Below are positions 42,693-52,939 of a stretch of 64,000 nt of DNA, piece after piece. This stretch comes from Microglena sp. YARC. Its lineage: Eukaryota; Chlorophyta; Chlorophyceae; Chlamydomonadales; Chlamydomonadaceae. The translations under genes and the position numbers were made by a program. The stretch's first letter is position 1. Each line of letters starts with the position of its first letter. The notes beneath the pieces are model-generated. The model worked only from the letters and a program-made list of their open reading frames with translations, made no database searches and had not been told where the DNA came from. Location of the stretch: contig CM039463.1 in NCBI GenBank assembly GCA_022414725.1, positions 71,936,724 to 72,000,723 of the forward strand, written 5' to 3'.

Positions 42693-42723
<31 letters not shown>

Positions 42724-42912
42724 GGGACCAGGAAAAGGTGCAACTGATCAAACCTAGCCCTTTGTGACCAAGGAGAAAAGACCAAAGAAAAAGACAAGAA
42801 CGGCTAAGGGACAGCTAAGGGACAGACACCACCTGGGCGACGTAAGGGACAAAGGAGGACGGGAACAGAAGAAAAACAAACCAAAGAGGCAAGGAAGAAG
42901 CCAAAAACAGGA
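42693..42912 (-). mobile_element. LINE-A tail inserted in copy 5 with deletion
   Basis: Poly(T) 42693-42718 and ~194 bp of LINE-A 3' terminus up to CCAAAAACAGGA. On one side the host is the endonuclease (copy 1 position ~12672); on the other it is the Ser/Ala region of ORF1 (copy 1 position ~9810). About 2.9 kb of the host LINE is therefore missing at this insertion, including the RING finger. Confidence 0.85.
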
Positions 42913-43117
42913 ATGTTGGTACTGCTGAAGCCGAAACAGATCTTGGAGTGGAAGGTGCAACTGATGTTAGTTATGAATCTAATTGTGGTTGTTGCTCTTG
43001 ATGAGCAGATGCTGGTACAGAAGCGTGAGAAGGAGCTGATGCTGAAGAAGTTGCTTGAGAGTGTTCTGCTTCTGGTGCTGTAGCTGCGGCTAGATCTAAT
43101 TATGCACCTGGGTGATG
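42913..43117 (-). mobile_element. ORF1 piece of LINE-A copy 5
   Basis: Reverse complement matches copy 1 at 9612-9810 (CATCACCCAGGTGC to GCAGTACCAACAT). It lies between two LINE-A tails. Its left and right ends connect, across the insertions, to the endonuclease at 42692 and to ORF1 at 48792. Confidence 0.85.
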
Positions 43118-43507
43118 TTTTTTTTTTTTTTTTTTTTTTTTGCAAAGGGGGGAACCAGGAAAAGGCGCAACTGATAAAACCTAGCCCTTTGTGACCAAGG
43201 AGAAAAGACCAAAGAAAAAGACAAGAACGGCTAAGGGACAGCTAAGGGACGGACACCACCTGGGCGACGTAAGGGACAAAGGAGGACGGGAACAGAAGAC
43301 AAACAAACCAGAGAGGCAAGGAAGAAGACAAAAACAGGAAGCCCAAGAGAAGGGGCTAGGACTACTAAGAAAAAAGACATATGAAGGGGGGGGCCATAAC
43401 ATTGCAACCTCTAACAGTCACCGGATCAGAAGACTGAAAGAGGAGATGCAAACTAAGGAGGACTAAAAGGAAAACTATGCGAGAAACTAAGAGAAAAAAG
43501 GGGGGGG

Positions 43508-43544
<37 letters not shown>

Positions 43545-44443
43545 AAGGAGGCAACTGAGGAGGAAACTAAGGAGGAAACTAAGGGTGGAAACTGAACTAG
43601 GGGAAGCAAACTAAGGGAGAAACTGCAAAAACAAGCCAAAAGCAGGGAGGCAACCAGAAAAGAAGGAAGACAACTGGAAGCAAAGCGGAAACCTAAAAGA
43701 CTGGTCTGGGCAGGTAAACAACAGGAATGAAGACAGAGACAGTATCAAGATCTAGATCTTGATCTGGATCTTAGCGCAGATCTGGACCTTGATCTTGGTC
43801 CAGATCTAGCCCCAGATCTGGAACGTTGTCGAGTTCTGTGTCCAAATCTGGAACCTGATCCTGATCTGGGGCAGGGTCTTGATCTTGGGCTTGGGCTGGA
43901 ACTAGGTCAGGGTCAAGATCGGGGCCTAGAGCTGGGGCTTGGGCTGGACCTAGGTCAGGGTCTAGATCAGGGTCTAGAGCTCGGGAATGGGCTGGGTCTG
44001 GGTCAGGGTCTAGAGCAAGGTCTAGATCCGGGTAATGGGCTGGGTCTGGGTCAGGGTCTAGATCAGGGTCTAGAACTAGGGCTTGGGCTGGGTCTGGGAT
44101 TGGGTCTGGGATTGTAGGGAGCGCTGGGGCCATGGGGATTGTCATTTCCATGGTGCGGGTATCAGGCTCCTGGTCACCGGGAGTGACCCCAATCATGGTG
44201 CAAAAGATCGGGGGGGTGGCCCATAAGCTTGCAAAGGAAGCCACTGTGAGAGAGCAATCTAGGCCACGCCACCTATCTTGACAGAAGGCGCCATTATCAA
44301 GGTGTCGAAGATCCGTCTGGGTGCGCATCCAGTCCCTGGCGATGGCTTGGTGAAGGTGGCCAAGGGCAAGGCAGATAGCCTTGTGGTGAAGGGGCTCAGA
44401 ATGGTCCAGTTTGTCAGCCCGGGACGAACGGACCTGCCATATG
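43118..44443 (-). mobile_element. LINE-A copy 6, 3' part
   Basis: Poly(T) 43118-43141, 3' UTR with a ~41-base G tract (43500-43541), the acidic tail (in frame, 43771-44150) and the FCQDWWRG region up to GGACCTGCCAT. It is interrupted there by copy 7 and resumes at 47432. Copy 6 is itself inserted in ORF1 of copy 5 at CATCCACATCACC, with a 2-3 bp target duplication (ACA). Confidence 0.9.
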
Positions 44444-45188
44444 CTATGCTGGCCAAGACCACATGGCTCCTCTTCATTTACACAGGTCACCCCTGGCAGC
44501 AGCTCTACCGTCACGAGATTTCTCGGGCTGTGCGCCTTCCTCCAGGTCAGGCAAGTGGATACCATGCCCTGGTTACCGCCCCGTCTTCTGTGGACATCGC
44601 CTCAATCACCACCAACTTGGCCCGGGAAAGTGCAGAGGCTTTTCTCCTGCTGAACATTCGTAGAATTATCGCTCCGCCCATGCAGTGCCCCCAATCCATC
44701 CTTCTGGAAACCATCTTCAACAACACCCCTCCTTTTCCGTCCATGCCCATCACCTCAAACCAAGTGCTCTCGTCCCAAGCACTCTCGTGGCACCGTCTCA
44801 AGGACATCCGCTCAGCTCATCAACAACGAGCTCACCTCCCTCCGCTGCTGTCCAAGACTTGACTTCATCCTCTCCTCTCTGCCAGACCTCTGGCGGGATG
44901 CTGTCCTCCTTCCTGAACTTCCACCTCCCAAATGGAAGCTCTTTCCCGCTGTGGCCCCTGCTGGTCCCCTTGCAGAGGGGCCAGATCCCCTCACTGGAGA
45001 GGACCGTCTTTGGGAGGTCTGGCCCTCTGGCCGGTTACACCCTCTCACCCTTCCTGCCCTTCCCCTCAAGGACACCCCCAAGCTGCGCTCATCACCCTAC
45101 GCAAGAAACCTCGAGAAGCATGGTTACGGGCAGACTTTGAGGAGCAGCTGATCCAGCAAGGCCTCCCCCCCACCAGAGGCAAGAGCTC

Positions 45189-46754
45189 TTGGAACCATGG
45201 CTGGTTGGTCTTTGGGAGGACCTCCAACTGGACCCAACAACATGGGGTCTCCACCTCCATGATGATACTGAGGTGAACCTTCTTGAACTCTCTGTGCGCC
45301 AAGCACGGCAGGCCCTTCTTCACCAACATATCATGCAACAAAGCCCCAGTTCCCACCATTTTGTGCCAGGTTATACCGAGGAACGTGCTGCTTGGCCCAG
45401 GCTGTGGAGCATTCTACCCCCCTCCACCTTGGACACTCACCCTAGCACTAACCCTGACCTGCGAGGCCTCCGTGGTCTTGAATCCCGATGGATTGCCTCA
45501 GCAACAGAGAGAGCGCTCGTTGTCACCCCTATTCCAGTCCCCTCCCCTGAAGACCTCCCACAGAACGCTTGGGTGGACTTACAACGTGTCCGCCCCTCCC
45601 GTCCAGGACCAGCGGAGAGAACTGCTCAAAGACAAGACGAACCTCAAGTCTCCCTCCCTCTACGTGCAGGCTTTTCGCAGGTGTGGGTACGCCTCGCTGA
45701 CAAGACTCTCCACCGTCCTCATACCATCACTTGCCGGAGCTTGCTTCATGGCACCCTGGGCTGCAATGCGTTCCTTGCTTATGTACGAGGACGCTTCCAA
45801 CGGGTCGACCAAGACGACCCCCCCTCCATAGTCTGCTCCAGCCCTGACTGCTTGCAGCTGCACATTGCTGACACAATGTCTCACGCTTTCTTGGAATGCC
45901 CTGATTCTGCCCTGTCATAGACTGGCTCCTTTCCACTTGGGAGACCCCTCACCGGTGGGCAGCGCCTTCCTCGTTGCCCCTTCTTCCTCCTCGGTGACGA
46001 CATCACCCTTTGGCCCGGGACACCCCCTCCTCCCTCTACCCTAAGGTTGTGGTCCTTCCTGCGTATAACCACCTTGGGCGCGATATGGCAGGTCCGTTCG
46101 TCCCGGGCTGACAGACTGGACCATTCTGAGCCCCTTCACCACAAGGCTATCTGCCTTGCCCTTGGCCACCTTCACCAAGCCATCGCCAGGGACTTGATGC
46201 GCACCCAGACGGATCTTCGACACCTTGATAATGGCGCCTTCTGTCAAGATTGGTGGCGTGGCCTAGATTGCTCTCTCACAGTGGCTTCCTTTGCAAGCTT
46301 ATGGGCCACCCCCCCGATCTTTTGCACCATGATTGGGGTCACTCCCGGTGACCAGGAGCCTGATACCCGCACCATGGAAATGACAATCCCCATGGCCCCA
46401 GCGCTCCCGACAATCCCAGACCCAATCCCAGACCCAGCCCAAGCCCTAGTTCTAGACCCTGATCTAGACCCTGACCCAGACCCAGCCCATTACCCGGATC
46501 TAGACCTTGCTCTAGACCCTGACCCAGACCCAGCCCATTCCCGAGCTCTAGACCCTGATCTAGACCCTGACCTAGGTCCAGCCCAAGCCCCAGCTCTAGG
46601 CCCCGATCTTGACCCTGACCTAGATCGAGCTCAAGCCCAAGATGAAGACCCTGCCCCAGATCACGATCAGGTTCCAGATTTGGACACAGCATACGACAAC
46701 GTTCCAGATCTAGGGCTAGATCTGGACCAAGATCAAGGTCCAGATCTGCGCTAA
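45189..46754 (+). CDS. LINE-A polymerase C-terminal region and acidic tail, copy 7
   Basis: Frame 45189-45920 gives the post-RT region with SVRQARQALLHQHIMQQ, VWVRLADKTLHRPHTIT and the Cys/His finger CSSPDC...MSHAFLEC. After a frameshift, 46047-46754 carries WSFLRITTLGAIWQVRSS, FCQDWWRGLDCSL, PIFCTMIGVTPGDQEPD and then, without a break, ~115 residues of acidic tail (DPDLDPDPDPAH, DLGPAQAPALGP, DLGLDLDQDQGP) to a TAA. This is the best evidence that the acidic repeat is the true C-terminus of the polymerase protein. The N-terminal half of pol is absent. Confidence 0.8.
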
Positions 46755-47367
46755 GACCAAGATAAATCTGGACCAAGACCAAGACCAAGATCCAGATCTG
46801 CGCTAAGATCCAGATCAAGATCTAGATCTTGATACTGTCTCTGTCTTCATTCCTGTTGTACATGCCCAGACCAGTCTTTTAGGTTTTCGCTTTGCTTCCA
46901 GTTGTCTTTCTTCTTTTCTGGTTGCCTCCCTGCTTTTGGCTTGTTTTTGCAGTTTCTCCCTTAGTTTGCTTCCCCTAGTTCAGTTTCCACCCTTAGTTGC
47001 CTCCTTAGTTTCCCCCTCAGTTGCCTCCTTAGTCCCCCCCCCCCCCCCCCCCCTCCCCCCCTTTTTTCTCTTAGTTTCTTGCATAGTTTTCCTTTTAGTC
47101 CTCCTTAGTTTGCATCTCCTCTTTCAGTCTTCTGATCCGGTGACTGTTAGAGGTTGCAATGTTATGGCCCCCCCCTTCATAGGTCTTTTTTCTTAGTAGT
47201 CCTAGCCCCTTCTCTTGGGCTTCCTGTTTTTGTCTTCTTCCTTGCCTCTCTGGTTTGTTTGTCTTCTGTTCCCGTCCTCCTTTGTCCCTTACGTCGCCCA
47301 GGTGGTGTCCGTCCCTTAGCTGTCCCTTAGCCGTTCTTGTCTTTTTCTTTGGTCTTTTCTCCTTGTC

Positions 47368-47418
47368 ACAAAGGGCTAGGTTTTTTCAGTTGCGCCTTTT
47401 CCTGGTTCCCCCCTTTGT
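47368..47418 (+). terminator. LINE-A 3'-terminal hairpin before poly(A)
   Basis: ACAAAGGG (47368-47375) pairs with CCCTTTGT (47411-47418). CTAGG (47376-47380) pairs with CCTGG (47401-47405) including one G-U pair. A 5-nt bulge TTCCC and a 20-nt loop complete it. Poly(A) begins at the next base. The same arms recur in nearly all LINE-A tails. LINE-B has ACATAGGG/CCCTATGT instead. Role inferred: a recognition structure for the RT rather than a transcription terminator. Confidence 0.75.
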
Positions 47419-47431
47419 AAAAAAAAAAAAA

Positions 47432-48791
47432 TATATATCGCGCCCAAGGTGGTTATACGCAGGAAGGACCACAACCTTAGGGTAGTGGGAGGAGGGGGTG
47501 TCCCGGGCCAAAGGGTGATGTCGTCACCGAGGAGGAAGAAGGGGCAACGAGGAAGGCGCTGCCCACCGGTGAGGTCTCCCAAGTGGAAAGGAGCCAGTCT
47601 ATGACAGGGGCAGAATCAGGCATTCCAAGAAAGCGTGAGACATTGTGTCAGCAATGTGCAGCTGCAAGCAGTCAGGGCTGGAGCAGACTATGGAGGGGGG
47701 GTCGTCTTGGTTGACCCGTTGGAAGCGTCCTCGTACATGAGCAAGGAACGCATTGCAGCCCAGGGGCCATGAAGCAAGCTCCGGCAAGTGATGGCATAAG
47801 GACGGTGGAGAGTCTTGTCAGCGAGGCGTACCACACCTGTGAAAAGCCTGCACGTAGAGGGAGGGAGACTTGAGGTTCGTCTTGTCTTTGAGCAGTTCTC
47901 TCCGCTGGGCCTGGACGGGAGGGGGCGGACACGTTGTAAGTCCACCCAAGCGTTCTGTGGGGAGGTCTTCAGGGGAGGGGACTGGAATAGGGTGACACGA
48001 GCGCTCTCTCTGTTGCTGAGGCAATCCATCGGGATTCAAGACCACAGAGGCCTCGCAGGTCAGGGTTAGTGCTAGTGAGTGTCCAAGGTGGAGGGGGTAG
48101 AATGCTCCACAGCCTGGGCCAAGCAGCACGTTCCTCGGTATAACCTGGCACAAAATGGTGGGAACTGGGGCTTTGTTGCATGATATGTTGGTGAAGAAGG
48201 GCCTGCCGTGCTTGGCGCACAGAGAGTTCAAGAAGGTTCACCTCAATATCATCATGGAGGTGGAGACCCCATGTTGTTGGGTCCAGTTGGAGGTCCTCCC
48301 AAAGACTAACCAGCCATGGTTCCAAGAGCTCTTGCTTCTGGTGGGGGGGGAGGCCTTGCTGGATCAGCTGCTCCTCAAAGTCTGCCCGTAACCATGCTTC
48401 TCGAGGTTTCTTGCGTAGGGTAATGAGGGCAGCTTGGGGGTGTCCTTGGGGGGAAGGGCAGGAAGGGTGAGAGGGTGTAACCGGCCAGAGGCCAGACCTC
48501 CCAAAGACGGTCCTCTCCAGTGAGGGGATCTGGCCCCTCTGCAAGGGGACCAGCAGGGGCCACAGCGGGAAAGAGCTTCCATTTGGGAGGTGGAAGTTCA
48601 GGAAGGAGGACAGCATCCCGCCAGGGGTCTGGCAGAGAGGAGAGGATGAAGTCAAGGTCTTGGACAGCAACGGGAGGGAGGTGAGCTCGTTGTTGATGAG
48701 CTGAGCGGATGTCCTTGAGACGGTGCCACGAGAGTGCTTGGGAGGAGAGCACTTGGTTTGAGGTGATGGGCATGGACGGAAAAGGAGGGGT
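47432..48791 (-). mobile_element. LINE-A copy 6, 5' part (5'-truncated)
   Basis: Continues copy 6 from ATCGCGCCCAAGG through the Cys/His finger and post-RT region to GGAAAAGGAGGGGTGT, where it is truncated against ORF1 of copy 5. Frames 47688-48231 and 47969-48670 show the same protein as copy 4 with several shifts. Confidence 0.9.
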
Positions 48792-49975
48792 GTGGATGAG
48801 CTGCCTGTGGATCTGAAGTGGAGTATGAAACTTGTGCTTCATCTGAAGAAGGGGGTGCGGGTGAAGTTCCTGGCTCAGTGTTGGCGGTGCTGTTGATGGG
48901 GGCTGCTGAAGTCACTGGGTCTGTGTGTGTCTCCGACAGGAGAAGGCTTGAAAAAGATTGTAACCTGGGCGAGCTCTGAGGAAACCGGCATGGAGGAGTT
49001 GCCTCAAGTAGAGGGAAACATGTAGGGGCTGTTGGGAGAGGGGGATGGTGTGGTGGACCATGTTGAGAAGGAGGGTGGGGTGAGAGTGCTGTGGACTGGA
49101 CGGTGGGAAGGGACAGGGGGAAATGGAGAGAATGAGGAGGGGTACCATAGGTCGGGGGGCCCGATGGGTTCCATGTTGGAAGAAGGGGAAGGGAAGGGGA
49201 GGGGGAAGGAGGAGGGAGGAGGAGGGAAGTAAAGGGGAGGTAGAAAGCAGAAGGGCCCTGGAAAGAAGTGAGAGGGGGATGGTGGAGAGGTGGGAAACGA
49301 GCAGAATGGGAGGGAGGGAAAAGAGAGAGGATCTGATCCAAGAGGGTGCTGAATGGGGGTCTACCAGGGAGGGAGAGGTAGAGGGGAGAAAGGGTGGCAG
49401 GCGGTGGAGGAAGGGGTCTTCTGGGGGTGGGATGATATCCACCGATGAAGACGGCAGCGTTGGCGTTCACGCCAAGACTGTAGCGGAGGATAATGACTGC
49501 CCCCGGACGGGAGCAAGGGGGAAGTTGGAAAGGTGGGCAGGAATCTGTCTTGTAGCCGGCCGCTAAGAGGATGGCCTCAGGAAGGCCAATGCGTGCGCAT
49601 GTGGAGGGTACGTTGAAGAATTTAAGGCGGCGGTGTGAAGAGGGGAGAGGGGGAGGAGCAGAGGATAGGGGGATGAGGATCTGTCGCTGTCCCCACTCCA
49701 CAGTCAAGTTGCCAGAATGAGATAGCCGCCTGGAAAGGTCAGCATAATATCGGCCAATGGGTGCAAGGACGATGCACCAATAAGCTTTTGCATGGGACCC
49801 GCATCGCCCCATTGGCGGCATACCATTGCGGAATTTCCTCCTATGTAAAAAAAAAAAAAAAAAAAATACCATGGAGAAGGGGGTGAAGTACTGGAGGAGG
49901 AAGGTGAGAAAGGCTGGCAGCTCTTGGGGCTCAACTGCTGCTTTACCTACTTCCAGTAAGAAGGTGTGCGGGCAT
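48792..49975 (-). pseudogene. ORF1 N-terminal region of LINE-A copy 5
   Basis: Reverse complement matches copy 1 at ~8460-9606. The frame 49872-48652 carries AKAYWCIVLAPIGRYYADLS, FNVPSTCARIGLPEAILL and GVNANAAVFIGG, then Pro-rich sequence, supporting the N-terminal ORF1 domain seen in copy 1. It is broken by a LINE-B tail at 49828-49866 and cut at 49975 next to satellite DNA. Confidence 0.75.
49828..49866 (+). mobile_element. Minimal LINE-B tail with TSD
   Basis: Only ~20 bp of LINE-B 3' end (GGAATTTCCTCCTATGT) plus 20 A. The host sequence ATACCAT is present on both sides, a clear 6-7 bp target duplication; the empty site is seen in copy 1 (CCATGGTATGCC, 8578). Confidence 0.9.
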
Positions 49976-50002
49976 GTTGGGGCTCAACTGATGCTTTACT
50001 TT

Positions 50003-50574
50003 CTTCCGAGCCCCACCCACTTCCTCCTTCCTCTCAGAATCCTCCATCTCCTCCCTCTCATCCCTGCTCCTTCATGTCAGCTGCTGAGATACCTAGTAGA
50101 CGAAGCTTTGAGGCGACAATTGGAGCTGGAGGTCCTTTTTCACCCTAGCAATGTCTGCTCCTCCGGCCGCCTTATAACTTTGCTGCGAAGCTGCTTCGGC
50201 CAATTCGGCTGGAGCGACCGCAATTTTGCGGCTATGGGAGCTGCTCAGTGCCCCATTGAGTGTTACAGACGCTCATGCGGTCTAATCCGCTACTCTGCCC
50301 CCTCCAGAGGTCAGCATAAGAGGTCAGCCTACTGGAGGGGGGCAGGCTATTCTCTTCAAGTTAATTTGGGACCACCGACCACCCATCCTTAGTACTTCAG
50401 AAGCAGCTCTCTCCTGATTCCCTTCTTCCGAGCCCCACCCACTTCCTCCTTCCTCTCAGAATCCTCCATCTCCTCCCTCTCATCCCCTGCTCCTTCATGT
50501 CAGCTGCTGAGATACCTAGTAGCACGAAGCTTTGAGGCGACAATTGGAGTTGGAGGTCCTTTTTTTTCGCCGAT
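50003..50574 (+). repeat. Second block of the 422-bp satellite, ~1.35 units
   Basis: Units start at 50003 and 50425 (period 422) and match the array at 1965-6407. They include the inverted repeat CCCCCTCCAG/CTGGAGGGGG. The block ends at TTTTTTTTCGCC. Just before it, a 22-bp LINE-A piece (TTGGGGCTCAACTG...) occurs twice, at 49925 and 49978. Confidence 0.93.
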
Positions 50575-51670
50575 GTTTTAGTGTTTTTTGGCCTTAGACA
50601 GGTTTGTGCTGTTGAGACTCTTTCCCCTTTCTTGAATTCTCAGTCAGCAGGTCTGCTTTTGAAGGTCTGCATTGGTCAGATCTTCTTGTTCTCTAATTAG
50701 AGACTTGCCGATCCTGGAAGTGAAACACTGGTTGAACACATAGCGATACAGTTTGTTCTTAGCATTTTGCTGCCCTAGAGGGGGCTGGATAGTAGTTTTT
50801 GGGGGGTGATCTGCTGCTCCTCTGCCTGAAGACTGTTTTTTGTTTGCTTTTTCCCGACCTGTTATTAGTAGCATGCCCTGCTTTGGTCATCTTCCCTCCA
50901 GATGCTGTGCTGGTCTGCATTGGAGAAGAAGTGGCATGCTACTTGACAGCTGAGCTGGCACGACCGTCTGTCTGATGGAGTGATGCCCGAGGGTGATGCG
51001 CTGGACTGTTATAGTTGATGCCCATTGTACCGTGTTGTATCTTGCGTCTGCAGGTTCAGGAGGCTTACTTAGGAGCTACATACTTTTGTTACCTTGTTAC
51101 TGTACCTTTGACCGTAGACATGCCGACGTTTGGTTGTCTAGCAGAGGCTTGCTGATTTGCATCGGCGACCTAGTGGCATGATACTAGGCTGCTGATAGAC
51201 TGCGCTGAAATGCTAATGGAGTGATGCCCTGATGCAACAGCGCTACCGGTGTATTTGCTTTAAAGTGCCAGCTGCGTTTTAGTGCGCCTTTAAGGTTTTC
51301 CTTGCTGGTCAGTGGATCTTGTGGGGTGGTTCACCCTTTTCACGTCCAGGACGTTTTTTCGAAGGAGTTTGAGTTGCGCTTCTTTAGTTGTTTTTTTAGT
51401 TACCTTGTTAGTGTTCGCTTTGCCGCCTGCCTGTTTTTTTGTTGCATGCCGCGCTTCATGGTCGTCTTTGCAAGCTTGCTCATCTGCATGGGTGACTAGC
51501 GACAATGTTACTAGGCTGCTGAAAGTCTGTGCTGGTTTGCTAAAGGAGTGATGCCCTGATGGCACTGGCCTGTTACATGAGTGATGCCCGTGCAGCGTTT
51601 TGATCTTAGATCAGCAAAGACCTTCGGGGCATGCCTTTCCTTCTTTTCTGTGTTGCTCTTGGAGGTTACA
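50575..51670 (+). repeat. Diverged dispersed repeat with GTGATGCCC units
   Basis: About two to three diverged ~300-bp units share CATGGGTGACTAG, TTACTAGGCTGCTGA and GGAGTGATGCCCTGATG. 51215-51670 is closely similar to 60592-61028, so it is dispersed as well as tandem. No long frame is conserved. The identity is unknown; it could be noncoding or a decayed element. Confidence 0.6.
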
Positions 51671-52604
51671 TTTTTTTTTTTTTTTTTTTACAAAGGGGGA
51701 AACAGGAAAAGGCGCAAAGCTGATAAAACCTAGCCTTTGTGGACCAAGGAGAAAAGACCCAAAGAAAAAGACAAAGAACGGCTAAGGGGACAGCTAAGGA
51801 CGTTAAACACCCACCTGGGCGACGTAAGGACAAAGGAGCTGGGACGAGGAACAGAAGACAAACAAACCAGAGAGGCAAGGAAGAAGACAAAAAACAGGAA
51901 GCCCAAGAGAAAGGGCTAGACTACTAAGAAAAAAAGACCTATGAAGGGGGGGCCATAACATTGGAACTTTTAACAGTCACCGGATCAGAAGACGAAAGAG
52001 GAGATGCAGACTAAGGAGGACTAAAAGGAAAAAACTATGCGAGAAACTAAGAGAAAAAGGGGGGGGAGGGGACCGAGGGGGCCCGGGGGGGGGGGGGGGG
52101 ACTAAGGAGGCAGCTGAGGGGGAAACTAGGAGGCAACTAAGGGTGGAAACTGAACTTGGGAAGCAAACTAAAGGGAGAAACTGCAAAAACAAGCCAAAAG
52201 CAGGGAGGCAGCCAGAAAAGAAGAAAGACAACTGGAAGCAAAGCGAAAACCTAAAAGACTGGTCTGGGCATGTACAACAGGAATGAAGAGCAGAGACAGT
52301 ATCAAGATCTAGATCTTAGATTGGATCTTAACGCAGATCTGGACCTTGATCTTGGTCCAGATCTAGCCCCAAATCTGGGACCTGATCCTGATCTGGGCAG
52401 GGTCTTGATCTTGGGCTTGGGCTGGATCTATGTCAGGGTCAAGATCTTTTTGGCCTAGAGCTGGGGCGTGGCTGGGGGCTCAGGTTTATGTTCTCTAGAG
52501 CTCGGAATGGGCTGACTGGTCTGGGTCAGGTTCTAGAGCAAGGTCTAGATCCGGGTATATGGGCGGATCTGTTGGTCAGGGTCTGATCTGGGTCAGGGTT
52601 CTAC
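51671..52604 (-). mobile_element. Degenerate LINE-A 3' end
   Basis: Poly(T) 51671-51689, then 3' UTR with a G tract broken by GACCGAGGGGGCCC (52060-52100), then acidic-repeat coding DNA to ~52600. It is clearly more diverged than other copies, with many indels. It abuts a LINE-B piece of opposite orientation. Confidence 0.85.
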
Positions 52605-52939
52605 ATTAGTGTTTTATTGGTTCAGTGTTGCTTTGGAGGTGGGGGGTTGTGCTCGGAAGGCCTTTGTCCTTTGGTCCTCCTTAGTAATTAGTGTCTCATT
52701 TGTGTCCCTCGCTCTTTTCATAATTTGTGGCCCCCCTAGTCGGTTTTTCGTCTGTATTTTTGTGCACGCCTCGGATGAAATTTTGTCTTAGCGGACTTTT
52801 GGTCCATGTCATCTAGTCTTCTTCTTTGTTTTTTCTTCCTTGGTCACAGTAGGCTAGGTTTTATCAGCCTGTTCTCCTTCTCTGGTTCCTAACACCCTAT
52901 GTAGAAAGGAGACAAAAGAAAAAAAAAAGCGCAAAAAAA
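52605..52939 (+). mobile_element. Degenerate LINE-B 3' end
   Basis: Matches 36911-37200 with many indels, starting at the same point (AGTGTTTTATTGG). The hairpin and tail are eroded: CCCTATGTAGAAAGGAG followed by interrupted A runs to ~52939. Confidence 0.8.

Larger units (their letters stand above)
44444..47431 (+). mobile_element. LINE-A copy 7, 5'-truncated, nested in copy 6
   Basis: It begins ATATGCTATGCTGGCC within the post-RT region and ends with poly(A) at 47419-47431. The flanks CCATAT and ATATCGCGCC reconstruct the uninterrupted site CCATATCGCGCC seen in copy 4 (~33713), giving a target duplication of about ATAT. The 3' UTR has a ~26-base C tract (47034-47062). It is the third level of nesting in this block. 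Confidence 0.93.

Noticed and set aside
48700..48880. Internal deletion joining ORF1 directly to the post-RT region
   Set aside because: The matching other half of ORF1 lies at 42913-43117 next to the poly(T) of copy 6, so this is the 5' truncation point of a nested insertion.
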